This document shows, in pieces, positions 16,906-24,723 of a stretch of 64,000 nt of DNA. The translations under genes and the position numbers were made by a program. The stretch spans positions 1 through 64,000 of the forward strand of contig JAIQGE010000008.1 in assembly GCA_020072815.1 (NCBI GenBank). Reading direction: 5' to 3'. The DNA is from Terriglobia bacterium. GTDB taxonomy: Bacteria; Acidobacteriota; Terriglobia; Terriglobales; Acidobacteriaceae. Every line of letters starts with the position of its first letter. Positions within the stretch are counted from its first letter, which is position 1. The notes under the pieces were generated by a model. It was not told where the DNA came from and did not search any database. It saw only the letters and a program-made list of their open reading frames with translations.

Positions 16906-17316
16906 GTGCCGAAGAAAAAGAAACATGACAGCGAAGAGCTTTATGAACTGATGTCATTTCTCGCCGAAACTGTGGCTGAGATGAGTGACGATCAGATCAG
17001 AGAAGAATTCGCGGGCGACCCTGAACCGAAGACTAAGGAAATCTTTAGGGCTGCCATCAAGGACTGCAAGATGGAGGGCTTGCGGACTGCACGTGCTCAG
17101 TACGAATCTGCATCCATGGCGCTGTCTTCGCGCTCTTACAATATCCCGCAGAAAAAGCCAAAGCAAAGAGCATTATTGGCATCCATTTTCAGCCGCAAGC
17201 CCGATTTGCGTTCAATGACTGCTCAGCACCGAGATCTGAAGGACCTGACCGACTCCGATGTCGAGAGTTTCTTAAAGCAGCTTGCAGAACTCGGACTGCT
17301 GGACTCGCTGGAGTAG
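16906..17316 (+). CDS. Unknown protein between sigma-like factor and ImmA/IrrE peptidase
   Basis: 136 residues from GTG 16906; an adenine-rich start region gives MPKKKKHDSEELYELMSFLA. Mostly helical and charged, with QIREEFAGDPEPKTKEIFRA and a C-terminal TDSDVESFLKQLAELGLLDSLE. No domain recognised and no obvious helix-turn-helix. Tight spacing (seven bases upstream, three downstream) places it in one operon. By analogy with ImmR-ImmA or DdrO-IrrE pairs it could be the substrate or a regulator of the peptidase, but this is inference. Confidence 0.7.
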   Translation: MPKKKKHDSEELYELMSFLAETVAEMSDDQIREEFAGDPEPKTKEIFRAAIKDCKMEGLRTARAQYESASMALSSRSYNIPQKKPKQRALLASIFSRKPDLRSMTAQHRDLKDLTDSDVESFLKQLAELGLLDSLE

Positions 17317-17319
17317 ATT

Positions 17320-18099
17320 GTGCCCGTCGTCTACAAATCACCTTCCCGTGTACTCAAAGAGCTTGGGATTACTGAGCCGCACGAAATCGACGTAGAGGCC
17401 ATCGCTCAGTATTGTGGTGCGACCATTGTCTATGACCACCTTTCGGGATGCGAAGCACGCATACTGGGCAATGAAGAGCGTGCAATCATCACCATAAATT
17501 CGGCATCGTCGCTCGGCAGAAAGCGATTCTCAGCGGGACACGAGTTAGGCCATTGGATGCGTGACCGTGGCAAAGTTGGATTCTCTTGCACAGAGCAAAT
17601 GATGATTGGGGAATGGAGTGCCATCAACGCCGAACGCGGAGCCAATGACTATGCTGCGGATCTGCTCATGCCGCCCGATATGTTTGAAAGGGCCGCGCAT
17701 GACATGCCAATCACCTTTGACACTGTTAGAGAGCTGGCCGAGATGTTTCAGACCAGCTTAACAGCCACGGCGATCCGTCTGGTACGCCACGGGTCGTTTC
17801 CTGCAATGCTTGTCTACTTGGAGGACGGGAAAAGAAAGTGGTTTATCCCAGGCGATGATGTTCCCAAAGCACTCTGGCCACTGGAAGCACCAAGGCTTGC
17901 GACCACTGCCGCCGATCTCTTGCATGGTCGGCCTGAGGAAAAGCCCACAGCGATTCAAGCTGATGGATGGATCGATCACCCGCGTTCCAAATGGTACGAA
18001 GTCGTTGAGCATTCGATCAGGATTTTCCCAGGAGTGATATTGACGCTCTTATGGTGGAAGAACGAAAAGCAGTTACTCGATTTGGGAATAGAGGACTAG
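17320..18099 (+). CDS. ImmA/IrrE family metallo-endopeptidase
   Basis: 259 residues from GTG 17320. The zinc site AGHELGHWMRD (HExxH) is near residue 74, with the downstream glutamate region ERGANDYAADLLMP that supplies the third ligand. The helical segment FQTSLTATAIRLVRHG after it is the usual ImmA/IrrE C-terminal part. Family members cleave repressors in response to DNA damage or cell-cell signals to induce mobile elements or stress genes. Here the likely target is one of the two products encoded just upstream. Cytoplasmic. Confidence 0.9.
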   Translation: MPVVYKSPSRVLKELGITEPHEIDVEAIAQYCGATIVYDHLSGCEARILGNEERAIITINSASSLGRKRFSAGHELGHWMRDRGKVGFSCTEQMMIGEWSAINAERGANDYAADLLMPPDMFERAAHDMPITFDTVRELAEMFQTSLTATAIRLVRHGSFPAMLVYLEDGKRKWFIPGDDVPKALWPLEAPRLATTAADLLHGRPEEKPTAIQADGWIDHPRSKWYEVVEHSIRIFPGVILTLLWWKNEKQLLDLGIED

Positions 18100-18105
18100 G
18101 TGATC

Positions 18106-18398
18106 TTAGTGCGTGATCCACTTCGCTACACGACCATGGTGTGAACAGGTTCCCTTCCTGTGTTGGCTGAACGAATAGCTCCCATCCCGGCACTGTGCCG
18201 TCGCTCCTGCCGGAACCGCGCCCTTCGTCTTCACAGGCCGATGAATGCAGACCCCGCTGCTGTTACGGTAGTAGTCGGCTCCGCAAGATCCGGTCCTGCC
18301 AGGTGCCGCTTGCGGAGTGGGCGACGGCTTCGGTTGTGCCTGGGGCCACGCGGGTAATGCAGTCAAATTAGCGCAGCTCTTCGGGATCGGTGGCTCAT
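18106..18398 (-). pseudogene. DUF3761 family exported protein, frameshifted in the signal peptide
   Basis: The mature domain is intact: CGADYYRNSSGVCIHRPV, then ATAQCRDGSYSFSQHRKGTC ending SHHGRVAKWITH, the DUF3761 signature. Its frame has only a TTG (18366) without a binding site. In the next frame ATG 18398 reads MSHRSRRAALI and stops. Adding one T in the run near 18367-18370 would join MSHRSRRAALI to LTALPAWPQAQPKPS, a perfect signal peptide with cleavage near PQA. A single-base deletion is therefore likely, real or from sequencing. Function of the family is unknown; it is a small secreted, cysteine-containing protein. Confidence 0.6.
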
Positions 18399-18424
18399 AG
18401 TCACTTGATATTTGGGGGTTTTAG

Positions 18425-18754
18425 TCATTGAACAACGCTGTCTGGACGCGGGAACAACTGGATCAATTCCCAGACCAGGTCAGCCGTCTTGGTAGTCGGC
18501 TGCAGCATGACACAGATCCTGCGTGAATCGTTTCCGATACGCTTGCCCATCGGTACGTCATGAGCAATGACGAGCGCGTCAATATCCTCTGTCTCGCACA
18601 GGTGCTGGACTTCAGATTCGGACAGAGCTTCCCAGACGCGAAATCCGGCCAACATCAGTTCGTCGCCAAGCTCGGACGGTGCTTGCGTTGAAAGATAGAT
18701 GATCCCTGTTTGCCTCATGTCCGAATACTGCCACCAATCGGAAAAATCGGTCAA
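18425..18754 (-). CDS. Hypothetical protein, receiver-like fold possible
   Basis: 109 residues from TTG 18754, chosen because GGGAGG lies four bases upstream on the minus strand; ATG at residue 13 (MRQTGIIYLS) is an alternative. The sequence alternates strands and helices (IDALVIAHDVPMG, RRICVMLQPTTKTADLVWEL), which suggests a single-domain receiver-like fold without a clear phosphoacceptor. Divergent from the zinc-ribbon gene with about 100 bases between them. Confidence 0.6.
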   Translation of the reverse strand: MTDFSDWWQYSDMRQTGIIYLSTQAPSELGDELMLAGFRVWEALSESEVQHLCETEDIDALVIAHDVPMGKRIGNDSRRICVMLQPTTKTADLVWELIQLFPRPDSVVQ

Positions 18755-18812
18755 GGTCCTCCCTTCATCAATGGTCTGTGAAATATCATTCCTTGTCTTT
18801 CTGTGGCTGGAC

Positions 18813-18818
18813 TATAAT
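18813..18818 (+). promoter_or_regulatory. Candidate -10 element (TATAAT) for the zinc-ribbon gene
   Basis: A perfect TATAAT lies 37 bases before the ATG at 18855. The nearest -35-like sequence, TTGTCT at 18793, has a short 14-base spacing, so only the -10 hexamer is convincing. Confidence 0.35.
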
Positions 18819-18854
18819 CCCGCAACCCCCTTACATCTCTCTTAAGGATCGACA

Positions 18855-19340
18855 ATGGCCTACTGCGTTCACTGCGGAGAACAGGTTACCGATGAAGGAA
18901 CCTTTTGCCCGAAGTGCGGCAAGCCCAAAGCCGCATCGGGTACTGGTGTCGTTACTGTTGCTGTTCAGAAAACCGAAGTAGAGAAAACATTCCTGTCCAG
19001 TGCAGGCGCGACCGTAACGAACACACGGATAATCGTGCCGGGCAAGACGTACGCAATGGCTGGGATTACCAGCGTTCGCTCTGAGATCGTCGGAGCGAAG
19101 AGGGGCTTAGCCTTAATCACGGCCTTTGTCGGGCTGTGCATGTTAATGTCACCGGATGCGAGAGTATGGGGAGTCTTCGTGCTGATCGGCGGCATAGCGT
19201 GGGCGTTTGCTCTCAAGGACAGCCATGCGGTTGCTATCAATAGCGCGTCTGGAGAAATCCAGGCAGTCGTTAGCAAGGACGCGGCATACATCGCCAGCAT
19301 CGTCCAGGCTGTGAACGAGGCCATTGTCTACCGCAACTAG
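18855..19340 (+). CDS. Zinc-ribbon membrane protein with DUF6232-like domain
   Basis: 161 residues; AAGGATCG precedes the ATG. The N-terminal zinc ribbon is CVHCGEQ...FCPKCGK. A segment ATVTNTRIIVPGKTYAMAGITSV matches the DUF6232 pattern. Two membrane helices follow (GLALITAFVGLCMLMS and VWGVFVLIGGIAWAFAL), and the end is a short cytoplasmic domain with VVSKDAAYIASIVQAVNEAI. Such proteins are small membrane proteins of unknown role. Single-gene transcription unit. Confidence 0.75.
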   Translation: MAYCVHCGEQVTDEGTFCPKCGKPKAASGTGVVTVAVQKTEVEKTFLSSAGATVTNTRIIVPGKTYAMAGITSVRSEIVGAKRGLALITAFVGLCMLMSPDARVWGVFVLIGGIAWAFALKDSHAVAINSASGEIQAVVSKDAAYIASIVQAVNEAIVYRN

Positions 19341-19550
19341 GTCAATCCGATCCTGCCAGCTCTCTTGAGCGGCAATAGTCAAGGCCCAGTTCGGTTTACT
19401 TCTTTGGTGCGTAGCACACTCGGCACTCAGAGTAACTCTCTAATTGCCGGTGGAGATTATATACAGGAAACTCATATCCTCTTCCCCGAGAGAAAGACGC
19501 CACGCAAGCCGCCCACGTAAGTCCACGTACGCAGCCCGTGCAAGTCAGTA

Positions 19551-21302
19551 ATGAAAAACACGCTGTTCTACGGCGATAATCTGGAAATTCTACGCAACAA
19601 AGTGCGGGACGAATCCGTTCACCTTTGCTACATAGACCCGCCCTTCAACTCCAAGCGCAACTACAACCAAATTTACAATAAGATCGGCGAAGAGGATCTG
19701 GCCCAGGAGCAGGCGTTCGTTGACACTTGGACTTGGAACGACCACGCAAGAAGCGGCTATGAGCAGATAACGTCAAATCACCTGGGCCGATTCACGCGCC
19801 AGACAATCGAGCTGATTGCAGGGTTTCACAACGTTCTCGGCGAAGACAGCCTTCTCGCGTATCTCATTAGCATCACCCTCCGCCTTGCCGAGATCAACCG
19901 CGTTCTTGCTCCAACCGGAACGTTCTTCCTGCATTGCGACCCAAACGCCAGCCACTACCTAAAGCTGCTCATTGATTCTGTGTTCCTGCCTGCCGGGGGA
20001 AATTATCTCAACGAGATTATTTGGAAAAGGAGCAGTGCTCACAGCGACGGAAAGCAAGGATCATGCCACTTCGGGCGGATCAGCGACACGATCCTTTTCT
20101 ATTCAAAATCGCTGGATCTTACTTGGAATCGGCAGTACGTTCCCTACGATCAAAGTTACATCGACCGGGATTACAGAAGGGTTGACCCTGACGGCAGACG
20201 CTACCGGATAGACAATCTTCAAGGACCGGGCGGTGCCGCCAAAGGAAATCCGCTATATGAATTCCTCGGCGTGACCAGGTACTGGCGCTACAAGCGGGAA
20301 AAGATGGAGGCGCTTTACCGTGAGGGCAGAGTAATTCAGACCCGGCCTGGTGCTGTTCCTCAATACAAGCGTTACCTCGACGAGATGCCGGGTGTGCCGG
20401 TTCAGAACATTTGGACGGACATTCCAGTCATCAACAACCGCTCACGAGAGAAGCTCGGCTATCCGACTCAAAAGCCAGAAGCGCTTCTGGAAAGAATCAT
20501 CAAAGCGACTTCAAACGAGGGCGATATCGTACTTGATGCGTATTGCGGTTGCGGGACCACGATTGCTGTCGCTCAGAAACTGAACCGCCGCTGGATCGGA
20601 ATGGACATCACTTACCAGGCAATTGCTACAATCTTGGCCCGGCTGGAAGATCAATTCGGGAAAGAGGTTGCCGACTCCGTTGTCCTGGACGGAATGCCGA
20701 AAGACATGAAGTCTGCTAATGCTCTGGCGCGGAAGAAGGACGACCGCGTGCGTAAGGAATTCGAGAAGTGGGCAATCTTGACCTACACAAATAACCGCGC
20801 CGTCATAAGGAAGAAAAAAGGTGCTGACGGCGGCGTTGACGGCCTGTTCTATTTCTGGAATGGCGGCACGGGAGACGTTGGCAAGATGGTCCTGCAGGTG
20901 AAGTCAGGCGGCGTACAACGTAAGGACATCTCGGCCTTGCGCGGGGACATGGATAAAGAAGGGGCGGCACTGGCCTGCCTCATAACGCTGGAGGAAGCCA
21001 CGAGGCCGATGAAGCAGGACGCAAAGTCGGCTGGGATTTACGAAAACAAGCTACGCGGTATCAAGTGCGACCGGATACGAATTGTCCAGGTCGAAGAAAT
21101 ACTGCACGGAGCCGCCTGCCTCGATCTGCCACTGAACCTTGATGCGACGGTGAAAGCACGCCGCGATGCGGAAGGCGATCAGCTCAAATTGGATTTGCGG
21201 CCTCCCAAACCGGAGCCGGTTCAACCTGCAAAGAAAACCGTAGCGTCAGCTCATCAAGGGCAACCTACAAGAGCTAAAGGCAGAGCCAAGCCGAGCGCCT
21301 AA
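19551..21302 (+). CDS. Site-specific DNA methyltransferase fused to a restriction-endonuclease-like domain
   Basis: 583 residues. The catalytic motif YIDPPFNSKRNYN is near residue 29 and the AdoMet motif LDAYCGCGTTIAVA follows near residue 330, so the order is that of beta-class N6-adenine (or N4-cytosine) methyltransferases. The C-terminal ~180 residues begin FEKWAILTYTNNRAVI and contain GADGGVDGLF and KMVLQVKSGG, matching the D...(E/Q)xK pattern of Mrr-like PD-(D/E)xK nucleases. The tail is low-complexity and basic. It may be a single-chain restriction-modification enzyme or a methyltransferase with a DNA-binding remnant. No separate restriction or specificity gene lies beside it. Confidence 0.88.
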   Translation: MKNTLFYGDNLEILRNKVRDESVHLCYIDPPFNSKRNYNQIYNKIGEEDLAQEQAFVDTWTWNDHARSGYEQITSNHLGRFTRQTIELIAGFHNVLGEDSLLAYLISITLRLAEINRVLAPTGTFFLHCDPNASHYLKLLIDSVFLPAGGNYLNEIIWKRSSAHSDGKQGSCHFGRISDTILFYSKSLDLTWNRQYVPYDQSYIDRDYRRVDPDGRRYRIDNLQGPGGAAKGNPLYEFLGVTRYWRYKREKMEALYREGRVIQTRPGAVPQYKRYLDEMPGVPVQNIWTDIPVINNRSREKLGYPTQKPEALLERIIKATSNEGDIVLDAYCGCGTTIAVAQKLNRRWIGMDITYQAIATILARLEDQFGKEVADSVVLDGMPKDMKSANALARKKDDRVRKEFEKWAILTYTNNRAVIRKKKGADGGVDGLFYFWNGGTGDVGKMVLQVKSGGVQRKDISALRGDMDKEGAALACLITLEEATRPMKQDAKSAGIYENKLRGIKCDRIRIVQVEEILHGAACLDLPLNLDATVKARRDAEGDQLKLDLRPPKPEPVQPAKKTVASAHQGQPTRAKGRAKPSA

Positions 21303-21305
21303 GCG

Positions 21306-21553
21306 TTAGCTCACATCCTCCTGAGCCGTGCGGAAACAGACTTTCTCATCGGCTCCGGCATAATCCTTGCCTGCGATCTCCTCCACTTTGGACAGGAAGT
21401 CTGTCTTGCGGAATCTTGTGCCAGGACCGTGAACCGGCGCGAGGGCAGCGCCGCGTAGAAGGCGCGTACTGCCAACCTCATGATGTCGGGCCGGATTGGA
21501 CGATAGAAGGCTTCGTTGGTCAGCGTCTCGACCGGTGCTTCCTCACGGGTCAT
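21306..21553 (-). pseudogene. Small gene, probably frameshifted
   Basis: The frame from 21553 reads MTREEAPVETLTNEAFYRPI...AFYAALPSRRFTVLA and then becomes basic and unconvincing. From about 21418 a second frame gives RFRKTDFLSKVEEIAGKDY then EKVCFRTAQEDVS and a TAA at 21306. Joined, the two pieces form one plausible 82-residue protein, so one base seems lost near 21418. No family recognised. It converges on the methyltransferase gene with a three-base gap. Confidence 0.4.
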
Positions 21554-21869
21554 GCTGCAAATGGTATCAGCTCTGCCTCAATTTGCGGCGATGCGGTTAC
21601 GCGGTGAGGAAATAGGACCGAAGTCCGAAGCTGGCCGCGACGGTCAATGACTCGGTCAGGCTGGCCCGGCTAGTGATGGCGGAAATGGAGCGGGGATAAA
21701 GGAAGGATGCATTTTAGGAGTTCAAAAACAAGTCTGCGTGAGGTTGCTAGTTCTCCCGCCCGAATTCGCCACGCTCAAAGATTAACTTGACAAGTGCTAA
21801 GTTCGAGAACTAACGTTTTGCTTAAACTTGATCTTGCTGACTCGCCCCCAACAGCGCAGGAGAAGGTTC
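21554..21869. other. Intergenic stretch with a consensus -35 element
   Basis: No gene is supported here. It contains TTGACA at 21787-21792 and, 17 bases on, CTAACG, a poor -10; this may drive the small exported peptide gene at 21870. A GTTC-GA-GAAC inverted repeat overlaps the spacer. Confidence 0.35.
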
Positions 21870-22040
21870 ATGAAAGTCCGGTATCTATTGCTAAGCAGTT
21901 TCCTGCTACTAGCTTTGGTGTTTCACTCCGCCCTCGCTTTCTCGGCTTTCAAATCTATAGCCGTCGCTGTTTCGCCTAGAGATCGATTTTGGAAAGTGGA
22001 CTGCCGATTTGCCCTGCAGAGAATAGCGCCCGAAAACTAG
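21870..22040 (+). CDS. Possible small exported peptide
   Basis: 56 residues from ATG 21870, with AGGAGAAGG just upstream. The first 25 residues (MKVRYLLLSSFLLLALVFHS ending ALAFS) are a convincing signal peptide. The remaining 30 residues show no motif. It may be a real small secreted protein or the signal-peptide end of a gene whose body is lost. A TTGACA at 21787 could be its -35 element. Confidence 0.4.
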   Translation: MKVRYLLLSSFLLLALVFHSALAFSAFKSIAVAVSPRDRFWKVDCRFALQRIAPEN

Positions 22041-22083
22041 AGTTCCACGGCTGCCCTGGTGGCCATTTCGGTTTCATAGAACC

Positions 22084-22107
22084 GAGAAAAGGCCCGGAAT
22101 GCGGGCT
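22084..22107 (-). terminator. Intrinsic terminator after tRNA-Ser
   Basis: On the minus strand GCCCG-CATTC-CGGGC is followed by CTTTTCTC. It lies about 45 bases past the tRNA 3' end and in the right orientation to stop its transcript. A second hairpin (CAGAGAA...TTCTCTG) sits between them. Confidence 0.6.
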
Positions 22108-22151
22108 ATTCGCGACGAATCAGAGAACAATTCTCTGAGTTGCAGACTGAA

Positions 22152-22241
22152 TGGCGGAGGGAGAGGGATTCGAACCCCCGGTACCCTTTCAGGTACAGCG
22201 GTTTTCAAGACCGCCTGTTTCAACCACTCACACATCCCTCC
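22152..22241 (-). tRNA. tRNA-Ser (anticodon TGA), CCA encoded
   Basis: The minus strand folds as a class II tRNA. Acceptor GGAGGGA pairs with TCCCTCC, and the anticodon stem GCGGT/ACCGC encloses loop CTTGAAA, giving anticodon TGA. A long variable arm GTACCTGAAAGGGTAC is present, as in tRNA-Ser, and the T arm reads GGGTTCGAATCCC region. Discriminator G and CCA are encoded at 22155-22152. It reads UCA codons. Its 3' end points left, toward the accessory island, a common arrangement for integration sites. Confidence 0.97.
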
Positions 22242-22267
22242 GCGTGAGCAAGTGCTTGGCTGTGTTC

Positions 22268-22273
22268 ATTGTA
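22268..22273 (-). promoter_or_regulatory. Candidate -10 element of tRNA-Ser
   Basis: TACAAT on the minus strand, 27 bases before the tRNA 5' end. No clear -35 hexamer is visible. The rest of 22242-22552 shows no gene. Confidence 0.35.
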
Positions 22274-22552
22274 CGATGGTTTTTTGTCCGGCGCGAAGGC
22301 TGCTGGTTCCGGAAATGGACTTACCGCGGATTGCCGAGGATGATCGCGGATCAGAGGAAACGCCAATATCACCTGAATTCTCCCAGGCGTCGCCACCACT
22401 CGCGCTGTTAACAGACGATGAAAATGTCGTGAATAAATCATGCAGGCATTACCAAAGTTATTGCATTGCCGGCGGCAACTCACGTACCGTGTGAGGTGCA
22501 GCACGAATTGTGCAGCGGGCGGCAAGACAAAAACCGGACCAGGGGAGTGTCG

Positions 22553-23098
22553 ATGGCCAGAACCAACTCAGGTTTGACCCGGCTCGCGGAAGACGCGGGG
22601 CTGCCGGTGCAAGTGGCGGCGGTTTGTTACCGGGTCCGCGAACTGTCCGTGGAGTTTCTGCTGGTCAACACCAGTTCAGGCAAATGGACGTTTCCCAAAG
22701 GCCGCATCGAGCCCAGCCTGAGCGGCAGCGAAAGCGCCGCGCTGGAAGCCTGGGAAGAAGCCGGGGCCAAAGGCCGGATTGAAGAAGAATTTTTTGGCGC
22801 TTACCTGGATTCCAAGCGCACGCTGGGTCACGATTCGCGCACGCGTGAAGTGATGATTGCCGCTTACATGTTTGAAGTCCACACCACGGTGCAGCCACGG
22901 GAGACGGGCCGCAATCCTAATTGGTTTACTCCGCAGCAGGCCAAGCGTCAGTTGGCCGCGGGCCGTCCGGCAAGGTACTCGGTGCAGATCGCCAAGATCG
23001 TGGACGCGGCGGTGGAAACGCTCACGACGAAACGCGCCCGCACGCGGTCGCCGCTGGTCTTACCCGACGCACGCCGGCGCGCGGCAACCGTCCGATAA
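22553..23098 (+). CDS. Nudix hydrolase
   Basis: 181 residues from ATG 22553 with AGGGGAG upstream. The Nudix region reads WTFPKGRIEPSLSGSESAAL then EAWEEAGAKGRI. It has the REUxEExG-like core (EAWEEAG) with a longer spacer after GRIEP, as in diphosphoinositol or diadenosine polyphosphate hydrolases. Upstream VAAVCYRVRELSVEFLLVNT is the usual first strand pair. The basic C-terminal tail (TKRARTRSPL) is unusual. It hydrolyses a nucleoside diphosphate linked to another moiety; the substrate is not evident. The CHAD-HD gene follows on the same strand and may act in the same phosphate metabolism. Confidence 0.88.
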   Translation: MARTNSGLTRLAEDAGLPVQVAAVCYRVRELSVEFLLVNTSSGKWTFPKGRIEPSLSGSESAALEAWEEAGAKGRIEEEFFGAYLDSKRTLGHDSRTREVMIAAYMFEVHTTVQPRETGRNPNWFTPQQAKRQLAAGRPARYSVQIAKIVDAAVETLTTKRARTRSPLVLPDARRRAATVR

Positions 23099-23232
23099 AG
23101 GGCCGCGCAGCTCGACTCGGCATCGTCCAATCCGCGCCTTCGCGGGAAATGCCCCGCTCCGATGGAACACCCATCCGCCCAACCTGTGCCTTCTGGCGTT
23201 AAGATTGATTCTGGCTGCCGAGACAGCCATCA

Positions 23233-24723
23233 GTGAAACCAACTCCCGCCATCGCCAACAATTCCGGACTGGGCCACTGGATGCTGCAAGTCCAGAAGGA
23301 AATCGTACGGGCCGCGCAAGGCTTCAAGAGCGGTCCCGTGCACGACCTGCGGGTCGCGTTGCGCCGCTGCCGCTCCATGGTGGACGGGTTGCGGGCCATG
23401 GACCCTGACAAAGTCTGGAAGAAGATGCGCCGCCAGGCCACCGATCTGTTCGACAGCCTGGGCAATTTGCGCGACTGCCAGGTGATGATGGAATGGGTGG
23501 AGAAGCTGGGGCAGCCCGATGATCCGGTCACGCAGCGGCTGCTGGCTTACGAGCGCGAGCAGGAACACGCGTTCAAAGTGCACGCGCAACAAGCGCTGGA
23601 CAAATTCGACCAAAAACAGTGGCAGCGATGGACCAACACTTTGCCTCGTCGCGCCGGACGCCTGCGGCCCGGCTCTGACCCTTTCAAAGCGCTGGCCTTG
23701 GAGAAATGGACGGACGCCCGCAAGCGCGAAAGCGCAGCCCTGAAGACCGAAAGCCCGCTTGCGTTTCATCGCCTGCGCATTGCGGTGAAGAAGCTGCGCT
23801 ACGTGGCAGAGAATTTTCTTCCTGAGCTTTATGAAGCGTGGGGCCAGGGGTTCAAGAAGGTCCAGGATTTGCTGGGCGAAATCCACGACCTTGACGTTCT
23901 GCGCGCCACAGCCACCAGCATCGGCGCATGTCCCACGCCGGAAGAAGAGCAGCGCTGGGACAAGTTGCTGCGCGCCGAGCGCGACTCCCGGATCGAGCAG
24001 TACAAACAGAAGATGCTGGGGCCTAAGTCTCTGTGGCGAGCATGGCGCAGCGGTCTGCCGAGCGGCGCGGAAGCCAGGGAAGCGTCGCTGGGCAGGCTGC
24101 AGGCCTGGTCGGGATTCTTGGACTCTGACGTTCGCCACAGCCGGCGGGTAGCGCGGCTGGCGTTGCAACTGCACGATGGCCTGCTGCAGGCGGGCGTGAT
24201 GGAAGACGGCATTCAAAGAAACCAGGAGCGCTCGCGTCAAATGCTGGGCGCAGCGGCGATTGTCCATGAAGTAGGCCGGCACGATGGCGCGAAAGGCCAT
24301 CACAAGACAACCCAGCGGATGGTCGGCAACCTGGAGCGGGTAGCCGGGTGGACGCGGCCGGAGATGGCGCGAATCGGGTTGATCGCGCGCTATCATCGCG
24401 GAGCTTTGCCCAGCGCCGCCAAGCTGCGCGCTCTTCCGCTGGAGCAGCGCAAGCAGACCAGAATGCTGGCGGGCATCCTGCGGCTGGCCAACGCTTTCGA
24501 CGCCGATCATGACGGCGCCATTCGCCGTATCAAAGTATCCAAACCCGGAGATTACCTGGTGATCCAAGCGGACGGTCTAAACCTCGAGAGCGGCCTGGCG
24601 GAAAAGATTGCCGGCGCGCGCCACCTGCTGGAGATGAGTTGCGGAATCCCGGTGATGGTGCGCAGTATGCCGGCAGCGAAAAGCAGTTTGCGCAAGAAGC
24701 GTGTGAGCAGAAAACAGGGTTAG
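23233..24723 (+). CDS. CHAD domain protein with C-terminal Ppx/HD-like domain
   Basis: 496 residues from GTG 23233. The N-terminal CHAD domain is clear: VHDLRVALRRCRSMVDGL and, later, FHRLRIAVKKLRYVAENF, with regularly spaced basic residues that bind polyphosphate in characterised CHAD proteins. The C-terminal part (about 295-480) has SRRVARLALQLHDGL, AAAIVHEVGR (HD-type), YHRGALP and a final NLESGLAEKIAGARHLLE, matching the HD-like domain of exopolyphosphatase Ppx. The fusion suggests binding and turnover or sensing of polyphosphate. It converges on pfkA, with stop codons overlapping. Confidence 0.85.
   Translation: MKPTPAIANNSGLGHWMLQVQKEIVRAAQGFKSGPVHDLRVALRRCRSMVDGLRAMDPDKVWKKMRRQATDLFDSLGNLRDCQVMMEWVEKLGQPDDPVTQRLLAYEREQEHAFKVHAQQALDKFDQKQWQRWTNTLPRRAGRLRPGSDPFKALALEKWTDARKRESAALKTESPLAFHRLRIAVKKLRYVAENFLPELYEAWGQGFKKVQDLLGEIHDLDVLRATATSIGACPTPEEEQRWDKLLRAERDSRIEQYKQKMLGPKSLWRAWRSGLPSGAEAREASLGRLQAWSGFLDSDVRHSRRVARLALQLHDGLLQAGVMEDGIQRNQERSRQMLGAAAIVHEVGRHDGAKGHHKTTQRMVGNLERVAGWTRPEMARIGLIARYHRGALPSAAKLRALPLEQRKQTRMLAGILRLANAFDADHDGAIRRIKVSKPGDYLVIQADGLNLESGLAEKIAGARHLLEMSCGIPVMVRSMPAAKSSLRKKRVSRKQG

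Noticed and set aside
23230-24567. 445-codon minus-strand frame opposite the CHAD-HD gene
   Set aside because: Antisense shadow of a recognised gene.
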